Assembly (NCBI RefSeq): GCF_003144035.1
Contig: NZ_QFWT01000001.1
Span: forward strand, 434,001-498,000
Length of the DNA stretch: 64,000 nucleotides
Origin: Vibrio albus
GTDB taxonomy: Bacteria; Pseudomonadota; Gammaproteobacteria; Enterobacterales; Vibrionaceae
Direction: 5' to 3'
This document shows positions 49,430 to 58,905 of the stretch, one piece after another (the stretch's first letter is position 1; every line of letters begins with the position of its first letter). Made by a program: the position numbers and the translations under genes. A model generated the notes under the pieces. The model saw nothing but the letters and a program-made list of their open reading frames with translations, was not told the origin of the DNA and ran no database searches.

Positions 49430-51013
49430 CTAGATACCTTCGTTATCACTGTTCCAGTAACGAGGTTCATCCTCTGTCGACTTCTCCAGCAGTTCGTTCG
49501 CTTTTGCCACTACATATTTAGGTTGAGCAATGACAATATCCTCCGGCACCCGCTGTCCGTTCGCGACGTAAGCAAGTGGTAATGCATTATGTACAATGAC
49601 GCTGATAAACTCTCCAAGACTTAATGACTCATCAAGTTTAGTCAGAATGCATCCGGATAACGGAACCCGTTTAAAATGCTCTATTGTTTCTTGTAACACT
49701 TTTCTCTGAGCGGTCGCAGGTAGTACAAGATAACTGCTAATCACCTCTCCACTGTCCTGCATCAGGGTGTCAAGCTGTTCGGAAAGCCGAACGTCCCTCT
49801 GTCCCATACCCGCGGTATCAACCAGAATCAGACGACGATTTCTTAGCTGATATATTATTTCGGCCAACTCCCCGGAATCTTTAGCAATTCTTACCGGGCA
49901 GCCCATAATTCTTCCATAAACAGCCAGCTGTTCATGCGCACCAATACGGAATGTGTCAGTCGTAACCAATGCAACATTATCCGCACCGTATTCCATCGCT
50001 GCCCGTGCTGCGAGCTTAGCAATGGTCGTCGTTTTTCCGACTCCGGTAGGACCAAGCAGGGCAACGACCCCGCCTTTTTTCAGGATATCGGTCTTAGTAA
50101 TCGATATCTGATCCGACACCAGCCCCAGCAGAGCCTTCCAGGCCTGAGCCGGTTTTGTTTCTTCAGGTATATAGCACGCCAGTTGATCCGCGAGTTCTGA
50201 AGAAAGACCCATTCGCTCGAGCCGCTTAATTAACATGGCTCTTAGGGGTTCTCTCCGCTCTACTTCCTGCCACATAAGACCAGAAACCTGATGTTCCAGT
50301 AACCGACGAATCGACTTCATCTCTTCACGCATGGATTCCAGCTCATGCGCCGCTTCCGTGTCATCTTGCTGCTCATTGAAGTACCGGTCATAGCGGGTTG
50401 GATCAAGCTTAGGTTCAGGTCGCTTCACTCTGCGATCTTCTGCGATCAGTTTAGCCAGTCCTGAATCTTGTGAAAGGGATGATGAAATCGCCCCTGATGA
50501 CTGCCGGGGCTCATATTGTGACTGTCTTGTTTCCTGCTGACGTTTCAGTAACGCGGTCAGAGAGTCGGCTTCCGGGCGGTTAGGATTATCCTGCTCCGCC
50601 ATAGTCTCTGCATTGCCGTTACTATATTGCTGTAGCATGCTGGCAAAACGCTTCGTCATAGAGCCGCCACTGTTGCTTCTGCGGTCAGGTTCATTGGTAT
50701 GGGCGTGGCCGTAATCTCTAAGCCCCCGCTCATCACCTCGCGAACTCGTATCACCACGTAGGCTGACCCGATCGTCCTGCAACTGACGTGCAGGCTGACG
50801 TCCGCCGGCATTGTCCATACCTGAAGAATAGCGTGAACGGGTGTTGTGTGAAGACGCAGGGGCAGCCGCAGACTCTCCATCCACAGCCGCGACAATTTCG
50901 ACTCCGCCAGTCACCTTTTTATTGGACATAATAACGGCTTCAGCACCAAGCTCTTCTTTAACCTGAAGCAGCGCTGTTCTCATGTCTTTGGCGAAAAATC
51001 TTTTTATCTTCAA
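49430..51013 (-). CDS. flhF: Flagellar placement GTPase FlhF
   Basis: A 527-residue SRP-type GTPase that places the flagellum at the pole. It has a basic N-terminal B domain and Ser/Arg-rich low-complexity stretch (about 60-230), an N domain and a G domain with GPTGVGKTTTIAK, TTDTFRIGAHEQL, DTAGMGQRD and TKLDE. The nucleotide-binding motifs are intact. It lies between flhA and flhG, the standard order. Confidence 0.97.
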   Translation of the reverse strand: MKIKRFFAKDMRTALLQVKEELGAEAVIMSNKKVTGGVEIVAAVDGESAAAPASSHNTRSRYSSGMDNAGGRQPARQLQDDRVSLRGDTSSRGDERGLRDYGHAHTNEPDRRSNSGGSMTKRFASMLQQYSNGNAETMAEQDNPNRPEADSLTALLKRQQETRQSQYEPRQSSGAISSSLSQDSGLAKLIAEDRRVKRPEPKLDPTRYDRYFNEQQDDTEAAHELESMREEMKSIRRLLEHQVSGLMWQEVERREPLRAMLIKRLERMGLSSELADQLACYIPEETKPAQAWKALLGLVSDQISITKTDILKKGGVVALLGPTGVGKTTTIAKLAARAAMEYGADNVALVTTDTFRIGAHEQLAVYGRIMGCPVRIAKDSGELAEIIYQLRNRRLILVDTAGMGQRDVRLSEQLDTLMQDSGEVISSYLVLPATAQRKVLQETIEHFKRVPLSGCILTKLDESLSLGEFISVIVHNALPLAYVANGQRVPEDIVIAQPKYVVAKANELLEKSTEDEPRYWNSDNEGI

Positions 51014-51076
51014 AGTCGTAGTCCAAAATTAATGATTCAGGGAGTCGTGAGCCATCGCTTACCTCGCTGCGTCACG

Positions 51077-53170
51077 TTAGTTTCCAACGGCCTGTACAAT
51101 ACGAATTTGCTTTTCATCCGGAATTTCCTGATAGGAAAGCACCCGCAAATTCGGAATCGTATTTTTAACAAACTTAGCTAAGGTAGTCCGCAATACTCCG
51201 GAGGTTAACAGCACAGCAGGTTCCCCTTTCAGCTCTTGCTCCTGAGTTGCCTGCGTCAGGGAAGACTGTAGTCGTTCAGCCAGACCCGGCTCAATACCTG
51301 TTGATTCACCACCAGAAGCCTGCATGGTCTGATGCAAAATTTGTTCCAGCTCAGGTATCAGGGTAATCACTGGCAGCTCTGGCTCTATCCCATTGATTTC
51401 CTGAACAATCAGACGTTTAAGTGAGATACGAACGGCCGCCGTTAAGATGTCAGGTTCTTGACTCTTACTGGCGTACTCAGAAAGCGTTTGCACGATAGTA
51501 CGAATATCCCGGATAGGAATCGCTTCATTAAGCAGGTTCTGCAGCACTTTAACCACAACCCCCAATGAAAGCTGATCCGGCACAAAATTCTCCACCAGCT
51601 TGGGCGCGGAACGTCCTAGCATTTCCAGCAGATTCTGAACTTCTTCATAACCAATCAGCTGAGCCGCATTATTAGTCAGTAATTGGCTAAGGTGTGTGGC
51701 AAGTACCGTAGCTGAATCCACAACGGTATACCCCAGTGCTTGTGCGTGTTCACGCTGATCTTCTTTTATCCATACCGCTTCCAGACCAAAGGCCGGGTCA
51801 ACAGTAGGCTCACCATCAACCATGCCGTAGACTTGTCCCGGATTGATGGCCAGTTCCTGATCCGGTCTGATTTCGGCTTCACCAACGGCTACGCCCATAA
51901 GGGTAATTCGGTAACTATTGGGGGTGAGCTCGAGGTTATCCCGTATATGAACGGCTGGCACCAGAAAACCAAAATCCTGAGATAGCTTTTTACGCACACC
52001 TTTCACCCGCTCCAGCAGCTCCCCCCCCTGTTCACGGTCAACCATTGGTATCAAGCGATAACCTACCTCCAGGCCAATAATATCGACTGGCTGAACATCG
52101 TCCCAGGACAGTTCTTTTTGTGCCGGTGCCTCACCTTCTTTAATTTCCGGAACTTTAGGCTTCGCCGCTTCGGCTTTCTGTTTTTTGTCAATAAAATAGG
52201 CACCGGCCCCCGCAAGAATGGCAAGGAATAGGAAGGCGACATGAGGCATCCCGGGAACCACCCCCATCACTCCCAGAATACCGGCGGTGATCATCAATGC
52301 CTTAGGGTTGTCAAACATCTGAAAGATGACCTGTTGCCCCATATCTTCATCAGTATTTTGACGGGTCACCATAATGGCTGCAGCGATAGACAACAATAGC
52401 GACGGGATCTGTGCAACCAGACCATCACCAATGGTTAACAGGGTATATATCTGAATAGCGTTACTGAACTGAAGATCAAACTGCCCCATACCAATGCTGA
52501 GGCCACCAATGATGTTAATAAACAGAATAAGAATACCGGCAATCGCATCCCCTTTTACAAACTTAGAGGCACCGTCCATAGAACCGTAAAAGTCCGCTTC
52601 CTTGGTTACTTCAAACCGTCGGGTACGGGCCTGTTCAGAATCAATCAATCCAGCGTTTAAATCTGCGTCAATCGCCATTTGCTTACCGGGCAAGGCATCC
52701 AATGTAAAGCGAGCACTTACTTCTGAAATACGTCCGGCACCTTTGGTGACCACCATAAAGTTAATGATCATCAGGATAAGAAAGACCACCAGACCGACGG
52801 CGTAGTTACCACCAATCACCACATTACCAAACGCTTCGATGACGTTACCGGCAGCATCCCCGCCTTCATGACCATACAGCAATACCACTCGGGTTGATGC
52901 CACGTTCAGAGCCAGACGCAGCAAGGTCGCAATCAGAAGCACCGTTGGAAACGCAGCAAAGTCGAGAGGTCGTCTGGTGTAAACGGTGACCAGCAAAACA
53001 ACCATGGCTAAAGCGATATTGAAGGTAAAAAACAGGTCGAGTAAAAACGGAGGCATGGGCAGAACAATCATGCCCAAGGTGGCCAAAACCAGCACCGGTG
53101 CACCGATAGCCGGTAAAGCCCGGTTCGGAATGGAAGGCATTTTGTCTGCAAATGGCAGGTTAAATTTCAT
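51077..53170 (-). CDS. flhA: Flagellar export gate protein FlhA
   Basis: A 697-residue membrane export-gate subunit with eight predicted membrane helices in residues 1-330 and a large cytoplasmic domain that docks substrate-chaperone complexes. The conserved loop EVSARFTLDALPGKQMAIDADLN is present. It opens a 12-gene operon that runs to the DUF2802 gene. A sigma-54 type promoter lies about 60 bases upstream. Confidence 0.98.
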   Translation of the reverse strand: MKFNLPFADKMPSIPNRALPAIGAPVLVLATLGMIVLPMPPFLLDLFFTFNIALAMVVLLVTVYTRRPLDFAAFPTVLLIATLLRLALNVASTRVVLLYGHEGGDAAGNVIEAFGNVVIGGNYAVGLVVFLILMIINFMVVTKGAGRISEVSARFTLDALPGKQMAIDADLNAGLIDSEQARTRRFEVTKEADFYGSMDGASKFVKGDAIAGILILFINIIGGLSIGMGQFDLQFSNAIQIYTLLTIGDGLVAQIPSLLLSIAAAIMVTRQNTDEDMGQQVIFQMFDNPKALMITAGILGVMGVVPGMPHVAFLFLAILAGAGAYFIDKKQKAEAAKPKVPEIKEGEAPAQKELSWDDVQPVDIIGLEVGYRLIPMVDREQGGELLERVKGVRKKLSQDFGFLVPAVHIRDNLELTPNSYRITLMGVAVGEAEIRPDQELAINPGQVYGMVDGEPTVDPAFGLEAVWIKEDQREHAQALGYTVVDSATVLATHLSQLLTNNAAQLIGYEEVQNLLEMLGRSAPKLVENFVPDQLSLGVVVKVLQNLLNEAIPIRDIRTIVQTLSEYASKSQEPDILTAAVRISLKRLIVQEINGIEPELPVITLIPELEQILHQTMQASGGESTGIEPGLAERLQSSLTQATQEQELKGEPAVLLTSGVLRTTLAKFVKNTIPNLRVLSYQEIPDEKQIRIVQAVGN

Positions 53171-53230
53171 AATAGCGCCAGACTTTTCAATCAGATGAAA
53201 AACTTTGAAATCAATACTTTGCTAGGGTAA

Positions 53231-53246
53231 TGCAAGTTTCAGTCCA
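53231..53246 (-). promoter_or_regulatory. Sigma-54 promoter of flhA operon
   Basis: On the - strand TGGACTGAAACTTGCA has the GG-N10-GC core and fits TGGCAC-N5-TTGCA at all but two of the eleven fixed positions. It is about 60 bases before the flhA ATG. In V. cholerae the flhA operon is driven by RpoN with an FlrA/FlrC-type activator. Confidence 0.8.
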
Positions 53247-53310
53247 GCGAAAATGTCATTATTTTGACTCAACGAAACGGAGCAGGAACGGATGCAAACA
53301 GGAGCGAGCC

Positions 53311-54441
53311 TTAGTGCCTGAAATCCGGAGGAATAGGCATATTCTCATCTTTCAGTACCGGACGCTGACCACCACGTTTACGGTATTGTTTTAGCTGGAA
53401 TACATAAGCCAGAACCTGAGCCACCGCAGTAAACAGACCGTCCGGGATCTGCTGCTCAAGCTCGGTTGAATGATACAGAGCACGGGCAAGAGGGGGAGCT
53501 GGTACAATGTAGATATTATGTTCACGCGCCACTTCACGAATTTTCATCGCAATATGATCGGTACCCTTGGCAACGACCACCGGGGCTCTGTCGGTCGATG
53601 AGTTATACCGTAAAGCAACAGAAAAATGCTCCGGGTTGGTAACGACTACGTCCGCGCTGGGGACTTCAGCCATCATGCGCCGCTGTGCCGCCTCCCGCTG
53701 CAACATACGGATACGCCCTTTCACTTCCGGCTTACCTTCTGTTTCTTTATATTCGTCTTTCACTTCCTGCTTGGTCATCTTCAGCTGATTGGCGTGTTGC
53801 CAGATTTGGAACGGGATATCGATAGCAACAACGATCAGCAGTGAGCAACTGATAAGCAATACAAAATTGAGCAGAATATCCAGCGCATGGAAAATATTTT
53901 GCGGAAACACATCCATACTTAACTGAAACAGATCCTGCTTGGTCTTATTAATCAAATAAAACGCCACACCGGCAACCAGCGCCACTTTCAGTATCGATTT
54001 TACAAGTTCGACCCAGCTTTGCAGGCCAAACATCCTTTTGATGCCACTCAGCGGATTCATCTTGGAAAACTTGGGCATCGCGGCTTCTACAGAGAAGCTG
54101 ATCCCCCCCAGCCCGGCCGCACCGACAAGAGCGGCCACAAACAAAGTGATCAGAATCATCCCAAGAGGAAGTAACAGGTGCACTAATGCGCCAGAAGCGA
54201 TATCCAGCAACTTAGTAAAGTCAAAAATTTCATTTCGGCTGAGACTGAACAGCCTCCCCATCACCGTCAGAAGCCCATCGGCCAGTGTCTGACCAAACAT
54301 CATCAGAGAGACCGCTCCGACAACTAAGACCGATACCGAAGCCAGCTCTTTAGAGCGGGCGACCTGTCCTTTTTCACGCGCCTGTTGTAATCGCCTGGGC
54401 GTGGCGTCTTCGGTGCGTTCTTGTCCGTCTGATTCTGCCAT
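53311..54441 (-). CDS. flhB: Flagellar export switch protein FlhB
   Basis: A 376-residue export-gate protein with four membrane helices and a cytoplasmic autocleaving domain. FlhB normally cleaves itself at Asn-Pro-Thr-His; here the site reads N269-P270-E271-H272 (VVTNPEHFSVALRY), exactly the E. coli numbering but with Glu in place of Thr. Asn and Pro, between which the bond breaks, are kept. It ends the fliK-flhB operon; fliR is 12 bases upstream. About 140 bases separate it from flhA. Confidence 0.97.
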   Translation of the reverse strand: MAESDGQERTEDATPRRLQQAREKGQVARSKELASVSVLVVGAVSLMMFGQTLADGLLTVMGRLFSLSRNEIFDFTKLLDIASGALVHLLLPLGMILITLFVAALVGAAGLGGISFSVEAAMPKFSKMNPLSGIKRMFGLQSWVELVKSILKVALVAGVAFYLINKTKQDLFQLSMDVFPQNIFHALDILLNFVLLISCSLLIVVAIDIPFQIWQHANQLKMTKQEVKDEYKETEGKPEVKGRIRMLQREAAQRRMMAEVPSADVVVTNPEHFSVALRYNSSTDRAPVVVAKGTDHIAMKIREVAREHNIYIVPAPPLARALYHSTELEQQIPDGLFTAVAQVLAYVFQLKQYRKRGGQRPVLKDENMPIPPDFRH

Positions 54442-54453
54442 ATCAGCCTCCCC

Positions 54454-55239
54454 TTAACACGCTAACCGGATAAGATCACAGATCTGCGGCAGACCTTCAT
54501 TGTTCCAGTACAGCTCATAGTGGTTATACAGCCCCGCCATAATATACCAGCTTAGTAACAAGCCAATGATAAGCGCAAAAGCAAAACCGAGAGAAAAGAT
54601 ATTCAACTGAGGCGCTGCCCGAGTCATCACGCCAAAAGAGAGGTTAATGGTCAGCAGTGCAATAATACCGGACAGAGCCATCGCCAGTGCTGTTTTAAAT
54701 ATCAGCGACATCCAGAGCGCCATTTCCCGAAAATCCACACCGGTGAGTTTTCCGGCCCCTATCGGCAATGTCTTAAAGCTCATCACCACCAGTTGGATCA
54801 TTTTCAGGTGACCATCACTGGCAAGAAAAAACATAGTGGCAAGAAACATAAACAGCTGGCCAACCAAAGGAGTATTCTGCCCGTTTGCAGGGTCAACCAT
54901 CGAAGCAAAACCAAGACTCGACTGCATACCCAATATCTGCCCGAGCATAACAAAGGTTTGCAGCATAAATTGGGTCACCATCCCCATCGCCACACCTATC
55001 ACCAACTGTTCAAGTGTCGTCATATAGCCGGGCAGAGAGAGCAGAGGAATATTGTCAGGAACGGCAGGGATAACAGGCATTACCGCAAACGTCACTGCGA
55101 GCCCGAGATACAAGCGGATTCTGGCCGACACAAACTTGGCTCCCGTCACCGTCATCACCATAAACATGGATGAGATTCGCACGTAAGGCCAAAAATAGTT
55201 AGCAATCCAGTCCAGAACAACGTTAGTCGGGTATTCCAT
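54454..55239 (-). CDS. fliR: Flagellar export gate protein FliR
   Basis: A 261-residue membrane protein with six or so helices, part of the FliPQR export gate. The QILGMQSSLGFASMVDPANGQNTP segment is a family signature. It is 13 bases after fliQ. There is no fusion with FlhB. It is an ordinary member of the family. Confidence 0.97.
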   Translation of the reverse strand: MEYPTNVVLDWIANYFWPYVRISSMFMVMTVTGAKFVSARIRLYLGLAVTFAVMPVIPAVPDNIPLLSLPGYMTTLEQLVIGVAMGMVTQFMLQTFVMLGQILGMQSSLGFASMVDPANGQNTPLVGQLFMFLATMFFLASDGHLKMIQLVVMSFKTLPIGAGKLTGVDFREMALWMSLIFKTALAMALSGIIALLTINLSFGVMTRAAPQLNIFSLGFAFALIIGLLLSWYIMAGLYNHYELYWNNEGLPQICDLIRLAC

Positions 55240-55252
55240 CTTGTACCTGCAT

Positions 55253-55522
55253 CTAATAGATGACGGACGGTATCCGTTGCACCATTTCGAAGAAAAACTC
55301 CATCAGGGTCTGGGCCATCCAGTGAGCACCAAACATCAGGGCGACAAGTGTCACTATCAACCGGGGCAGAAAACTTAATGTCTGTTCGTTGATGGATGTT
55401 GCTGCCTGGAAAACCGCCACGACTAACCCGATCAATAAGCTAGGTATAATAATGGCACAAACGAGCACCAGTACGACCCACAAAGCATCGCGGAATATTT
55501 CAACAAATAGCTCAGGTTCCAT
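55253..55522 (-). CDS. fliQ: Flagellar export gate protein FliQ
   Basis: An 89-residue protein with two membrane helices (ALWVVLVLVCAIIIPSLLIGLVVAVFQ and LIVTLVALMFGAHWMAQTLMEF), part of the FliPQR gate. The AATSINEQTLSFLPR loop is characteristic. It lies between fliP and fliR with short spacers. Confidence 0.97.
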   Translation of the reverse strand: MEPELFVEIFRDALWVVLVLVCAIIIPSLLIGLVVAVFQAATSINEQTLSFLPRLIVTLVALMFGAHWMAQTLMEFFFEMVQRIPSVIY

Positions 55523-55578
55523 ATGCTATTCCTTTTGTCAGCACAGTATGCCTCCGTCTCTTTTCCGCATTCATCAGG

Positions 55579-56454
55579 CTATAAAGCAAAACTACCGGCA
55601 AGAGTGGACAGGATCAGGTTCCAGCCATCCACCAGCACAAACAGCATCAGCTTAAACGGCAGGGATACAATCATTGGTGACAGCATCATCATCCCCATTG
55701 CCATCAATATAGATGCCACGACCAGGTCGATAATAAGAAATGGAAGAAACAGCATGAATCCGATCTGAAACGCGGTTTTCAGTTCAGAGGTAATAAACGC
55801 AGGGATCAAAACACTCATGGCCACGTCTTCCGGATTCTGAGCATCCGAGCCAGAAATATTAACGAACGTTTCCAGATCTTTCACTCTTGTCTGCTTCAGC
55901 ATGAAAGTCTTCATTGGCTCCTGCGCTAAATCAAAAGCTTCTCTGGCCGAGATTTCTTCACTCAGATAAGGCTGAAGCGCCGTTTCATTCACCTCATTCA
56001 GTACCGGTGACATAACAAAGAACGTCATAAATATTGCAATACCGACTATCACCTGATTTGAAGGCGTTTGCTGCAGTCCCATTGCCTGACGCAGAATCGA
56101 CATGACAACCACGATTCGAGTGAACGCCGTCATCAGAATAACCATGGCAGGCAAAAAGCCCAGCATCGTCATCAGGGCCAGGATCTGTAGGTTTACAGAA
56201 TAGTCTTCACTGCCGTCCGGGTTCGTGGTCATTGTAAACGCGGGTATACCAGGCCCTCCGGAACTAAACCCACTTGCCACCGTCCGGGATGCGCCACGGT
56301 CTCTTTCCATTGCCGTGACCGTCACACCGTCACCACCAGCCGCAGAAGCGGGAACCGGAGTATCCAGAGCACTGTCTTCTGCCGCATAGGCCGGACTGAA
56401 TAGCAGAAATGCAAACGCTGCCAGCAAGGCAGCGATAAGATTATTCTTTATCAT
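55579..56454 (-). CDS. fliP: Flagellar export gate protein FliP
   Basis: A 291-residue export-gate protein with a cleavable signal peptide (SPAYA, residue about 24), an extra Ser/Gly-rich periplasmic stretch before the first core helix, and four membrane helices. The [31 protein letters not shown] signature segment is at about 108-138. It overlaps fliO by 14 bases and is longer than E. coli FliP (245) through its N-terminal stretch. Confidence 0.97.
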   Translation of the reverse strand: MIKNNLIAALLAAFAFLLFSPAYAAEDSALDTPVPASAAGGDGVTVTAMERDRGASRTVASGFSSGGPGIPAFTMTTNPDGSEDYSVNLQILALMTMLGFLPAMVILMTAFTRIVVVMSILRQAMGLQQTPSNQVIVGIAIFMTFFVMSPVLNEVNETALQPYLSEEISAREAFDLAQEPMKTFMLKQTRVKDLETFVNISGSDAQNPEDVAMSVLIPAFITSELKTAFQIGFMLFLPFLIIDLVVASILMAMGMMMLSPMIVSLPFKLMLFVLVDGWNLILSTLAGSFAL

Positions 56455-56806
56455 GTTTTCTCAAAAGCTGGCTGAACTGGCCGGCAAACGATGCCGTCTG
56501 TGGATTCCTCTCCTCCTTCTTTTCTCCGGAGTCGAGCGGCTGATCCAGCTTACTGATTAAGTTAATAGACTGAGAAGTAATACCAACGAGAAACTGTTCT
56601 TCTCCTGCTTTAACCACGGCAATCCGTTCTTTTGTGCCGATAGGTATCTGGCGGATAACAGCCAGCCCTTTCTGATTTCCCATCGCAGGCAGGCGCATTC
56701 GTTTCAGTAACCATGCCAGCCCCAGGATCACTGCGACAACAAAAACCAGCGAACCAAACGTGGTCATCAGATCCAGTTCAGGGGCACCTCCACTTGCTCC
56801 GTTCAT
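56441..56806 (-). CDS. fliO: Flagellar export assembly protein FliO
   Basis: A 121-residue bitopic protein with a membrane segment at about 14-33 ([22 protein letters not shown]) and a beta-rich cytoplasmic domain ([22 protein letters not shown]). It supports FliP assembly. The frame begins at 56851 inside fliN, but ATG at 56806, four bases after the fliN stop, gives the usual length. It overlaps fliP by 14 bases. Confidence 0.9.
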   Translation of the reverse strand: MNGASGGAPELDLMTTFGSLVFVVAVILGLAWLLKRMRLPAMGNQKGLAVIRQIPIGTKERIAVVKAGEEQFLVGITSQSINLISKLDQPLDSGEKKEERNPQTASFAGQFSQLLRKHDKE

Positions 56807-56810
56807 AGGC

Positions 56811-57221
56811 TTATCTGAGCTTCTTAATTCGTTCAGTCTGGCTGATAACATCCGTCAGACGGATACCAAACTTATCGTTTACCACGACCACTTCACCATG
56901 CGCGATCAACGTACCGTTAACCATCACATCCAATGATTCACCCGCCAGACGATCCAGCTCAACAACGGACCCCTGGTTCAGTTGCAGCAGGTTGCGAATA
57001 CTGATTTGCGAGCGTCCCACTTCCATTGAAATCGTCACCGGGATATCCATAATGGTATCCAGCTTGCGACGCTCATCCTCCGAAATCGGAGAAGATTGAT
57101 CGGACAGCTCTTCTAATGGTGCCACCTCAGCATCGTCAGAGCCCTGTGCAGCCGGGTCTTCACTCAGTGCTGCCGCCCACTCATCCGCCAGTTTTTGGTC
57201 TTCACTCGGATCCATAGTCAT
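56811..57221 (-). CDS. fliN: Flagellar motor switch protein FliN
   Basis: A 136-residue C-ring component. An acidic N-terminal extension (about 1-55) precedes the SpoA domain (IMDIPVTISMEVGRSQISIRNLLQLNQGSVVEL and VNDKFGIRLTDVI). With FliM and FliG it sets rotation direction and the ATPase docking site. It lies between fliM and fliO. Confidence 0.97.
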   Translation of the reverse strand: MTMDPSEDQKLADEWAAALSEDPAAQGSDDAEVAPLEELSDQSSPISEDERRKLDTIMDIPVTISMEVGRSQISIRNLLQLNQGSVVELDRLAGESLDVMVNGTLIAHGEVVVVNDKFGIRLTDVISQTERIKKLR

Positions 57222-57248
57222 CTATCTGTCACCATCTCTTACACAATC

Positions 57249-58289
57249 TTATTCATCAGATTCATTGTCGATTGCGGACATTAAATCAGTGCCTAGCATC
57301 GCAATATCCGTTTTAACTACTTCAGGACGTTTGATCTTCTCTGAAACCTGTACCGCCAGTTTATCACTGGAACGCCCCATTTTTACCCGATAGGTTGGCA
57401 GCTCCTCAACAAACATGGTCGCATGTTCCGGCATTTCAATCGGTATGACATCGCCCGGGCGTAACTCCATCAGGTCCCGGAGGGAAATGTCCCTGTCGAG
57501 TAAATTAACCCGGAAGTTAACCGGAACATCCATGATCTCTTCCCGCAATGCGGAACTCCAGCGGACATCCGTTTCCATTTTATCCGACTGAACACCGGCA
57601 TCGAGAAGTTCACGAATAGGCTCAACCATAGAATAAGGCATCACCACGTGGAAATCACCACCACCGCCATCGACTTCTATGTGGAAAGAGCTGACCACAA
57701 TGACTTCTGTCGGGCTAACGATATTCGCCATACTCGGGTTTACTTCAGAGTCCAGATACTCAAACTCAACCCCCATGACCGGAGACCAGGCTTCCTTATA
57801 GTCTTCAAACACCACTTTCAGAAGCAGCTGGATAATACGACGTTCGGTTGGTGTAAATTCACGTCCTTCGATCTTAGCGTGGAACCGTCCATCGCCGCCA
57901 AAAAAGTTTTCCACCAGGATGAACACCAGCCGTGCTTCCATTGTAACCAGAGCTGTCCCTTTAAGAGGACGGAAGCGCACCATATTCAGACTGGTTGGCA
58001 CGTACAGCGTATTCTGGTATTCACCAAATTTCATCATCTGTACGCCATTAATGGAGACTTCTGCCGTTTTTCTCAGCATATTAAACAGGCTGATACGCAT
58101 ATGGCGGGCAAAGCGCTCATTAATAAGCTCCAGGGTCGGCATCCGACCACGGACAATCCGATCCTGAGAGGAAAAATCAAACGAGACGGCATCGCCAACG
58201 TCTGAGTCCAGCTCATCTTCTTCTTCATCAACATCATCGACCCCATGTAAAAGGGCATCAATTTCGTCTTGTGATAATAGATCTGTCAC
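57249..58289 (-). CDS. fliM: Flagellar motor switch protein FliM
   Basis: A 346-residue C-ring protein. The N-terminal CheY-P binding peptide DLLSQDEIDALLHGV is at residues 3-17. A CheC-like middle domain and a C-terminal SpoA domain follow. It sits between fliL and fliN in the usual order. Confidence 0.98.
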   Translation of the reverse strand: MTDLLSQDEIDALLHGVDDVDEEEDELDSDVGDAVSFDFSSQDRIVRGRMPTLELINERFARHMRISLFNMLRKTAEVSINGVQMMKFGEYQNTLYVPTSLNMVRFRPLKGTALVTMEARLVFILVENFFGGDGRFHAKIEGREFTPTERRIIQLLLKVVFEDYKEAWSPVMGVEFEYLDSEVNPSMANIVSPTEVIVVSSFHIEVDGGGGDFHVVMPYSMVEPIRELLDAGVQSDKMETDVRWSSALREEIMDVPVNFRVNLLDRDISLRDLMELRPGDVIPIEMPEHATMFVEELPTYRVKMGRSSDKLAVQVSEKIKRPEVVKTDIAMLGTDLMSAIDNESDE

Positions 58290-58296
58290 TGAAAAC

Positions 58297-58803
58297 CTAC
58301 TGGATTACAAAGTCAGTAAATAACACTCTTTCCACTACAGGCTTACCTACGACTTCCTGTAATGTTGCCTGAATATCTTTTGTTGCCTGCTCCCGCAACT
58401 GGGTTCTTCCCCCTGGGGTACGTAGCTGATCAACTGTGGCTGTCCCGAATGTCGATAACAACGTACTTTCCACCAATGGCGAATGATGGCGCGCAAGATC
58501 TTCATTTTCCGTTCCGCGTACCATCAGCTGAACTTTAATCTGAACCATCCGGCTTCTTTTCTTTCCTGCCGCATTAAATAAGAAAGGCTGTGCAATATTC
58601 ACATAGGCTGCAGGTTCAGGCAGTGTCGCTTGCTGTTCTGCTGCCGCTTTCGCTTCTGCACTCATATCCGAGTCGTCCGATCCCATCAGAAAAAATGCAG
58701 CACCACCACCACCGGCCAGCAGTACCACTACCGCAATGATAATGATCAACAGTTTCTTTTTGCCTTTCGGGGCCTCTTCACCAGGTTGTTGCTCTTCTGC
58801 CAT
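58297..58803 (-). CDS. fliL: Flagellar basal body protein FliL
   Basis: A 168-residue single-pass protein with one membrane helix at about 17-40 (LLIIIIAVVVLLAGGGGAAFFLM) and a periplasmic domain that assists the stator units. A short cytoplasmic N-terminus is acidic and basic mixed. It directly precedes fliM; the about 100 bases between it and fliK are featureless. Confidence 0.96.
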   Translation of the reverse strand: MAEEQQPGEEAPKGKKKLLIIIIAVVVLLAGGGGAAFFLMGSDDSDMSAEAKAAAEQQATLPEPAAYVNIAQPFLFNAAGKKRSRMVQIKVQLMVRGTENEDLARHHSPLVESTLLSTFGTATVDQLRTPGGRTQLREQATKDIQATLQEVVGKPVVERVLFTDFVIQ

Positions 58804-58905
58804 AGTCCTGCCTAGTTATCACGGTTTATTTATAGAAATCAGAGTCTGCCAAAATCCGGGTTACTCCAGTTATCAACTCTAATCATATCAGTCTCTATCC
58901 AGATA

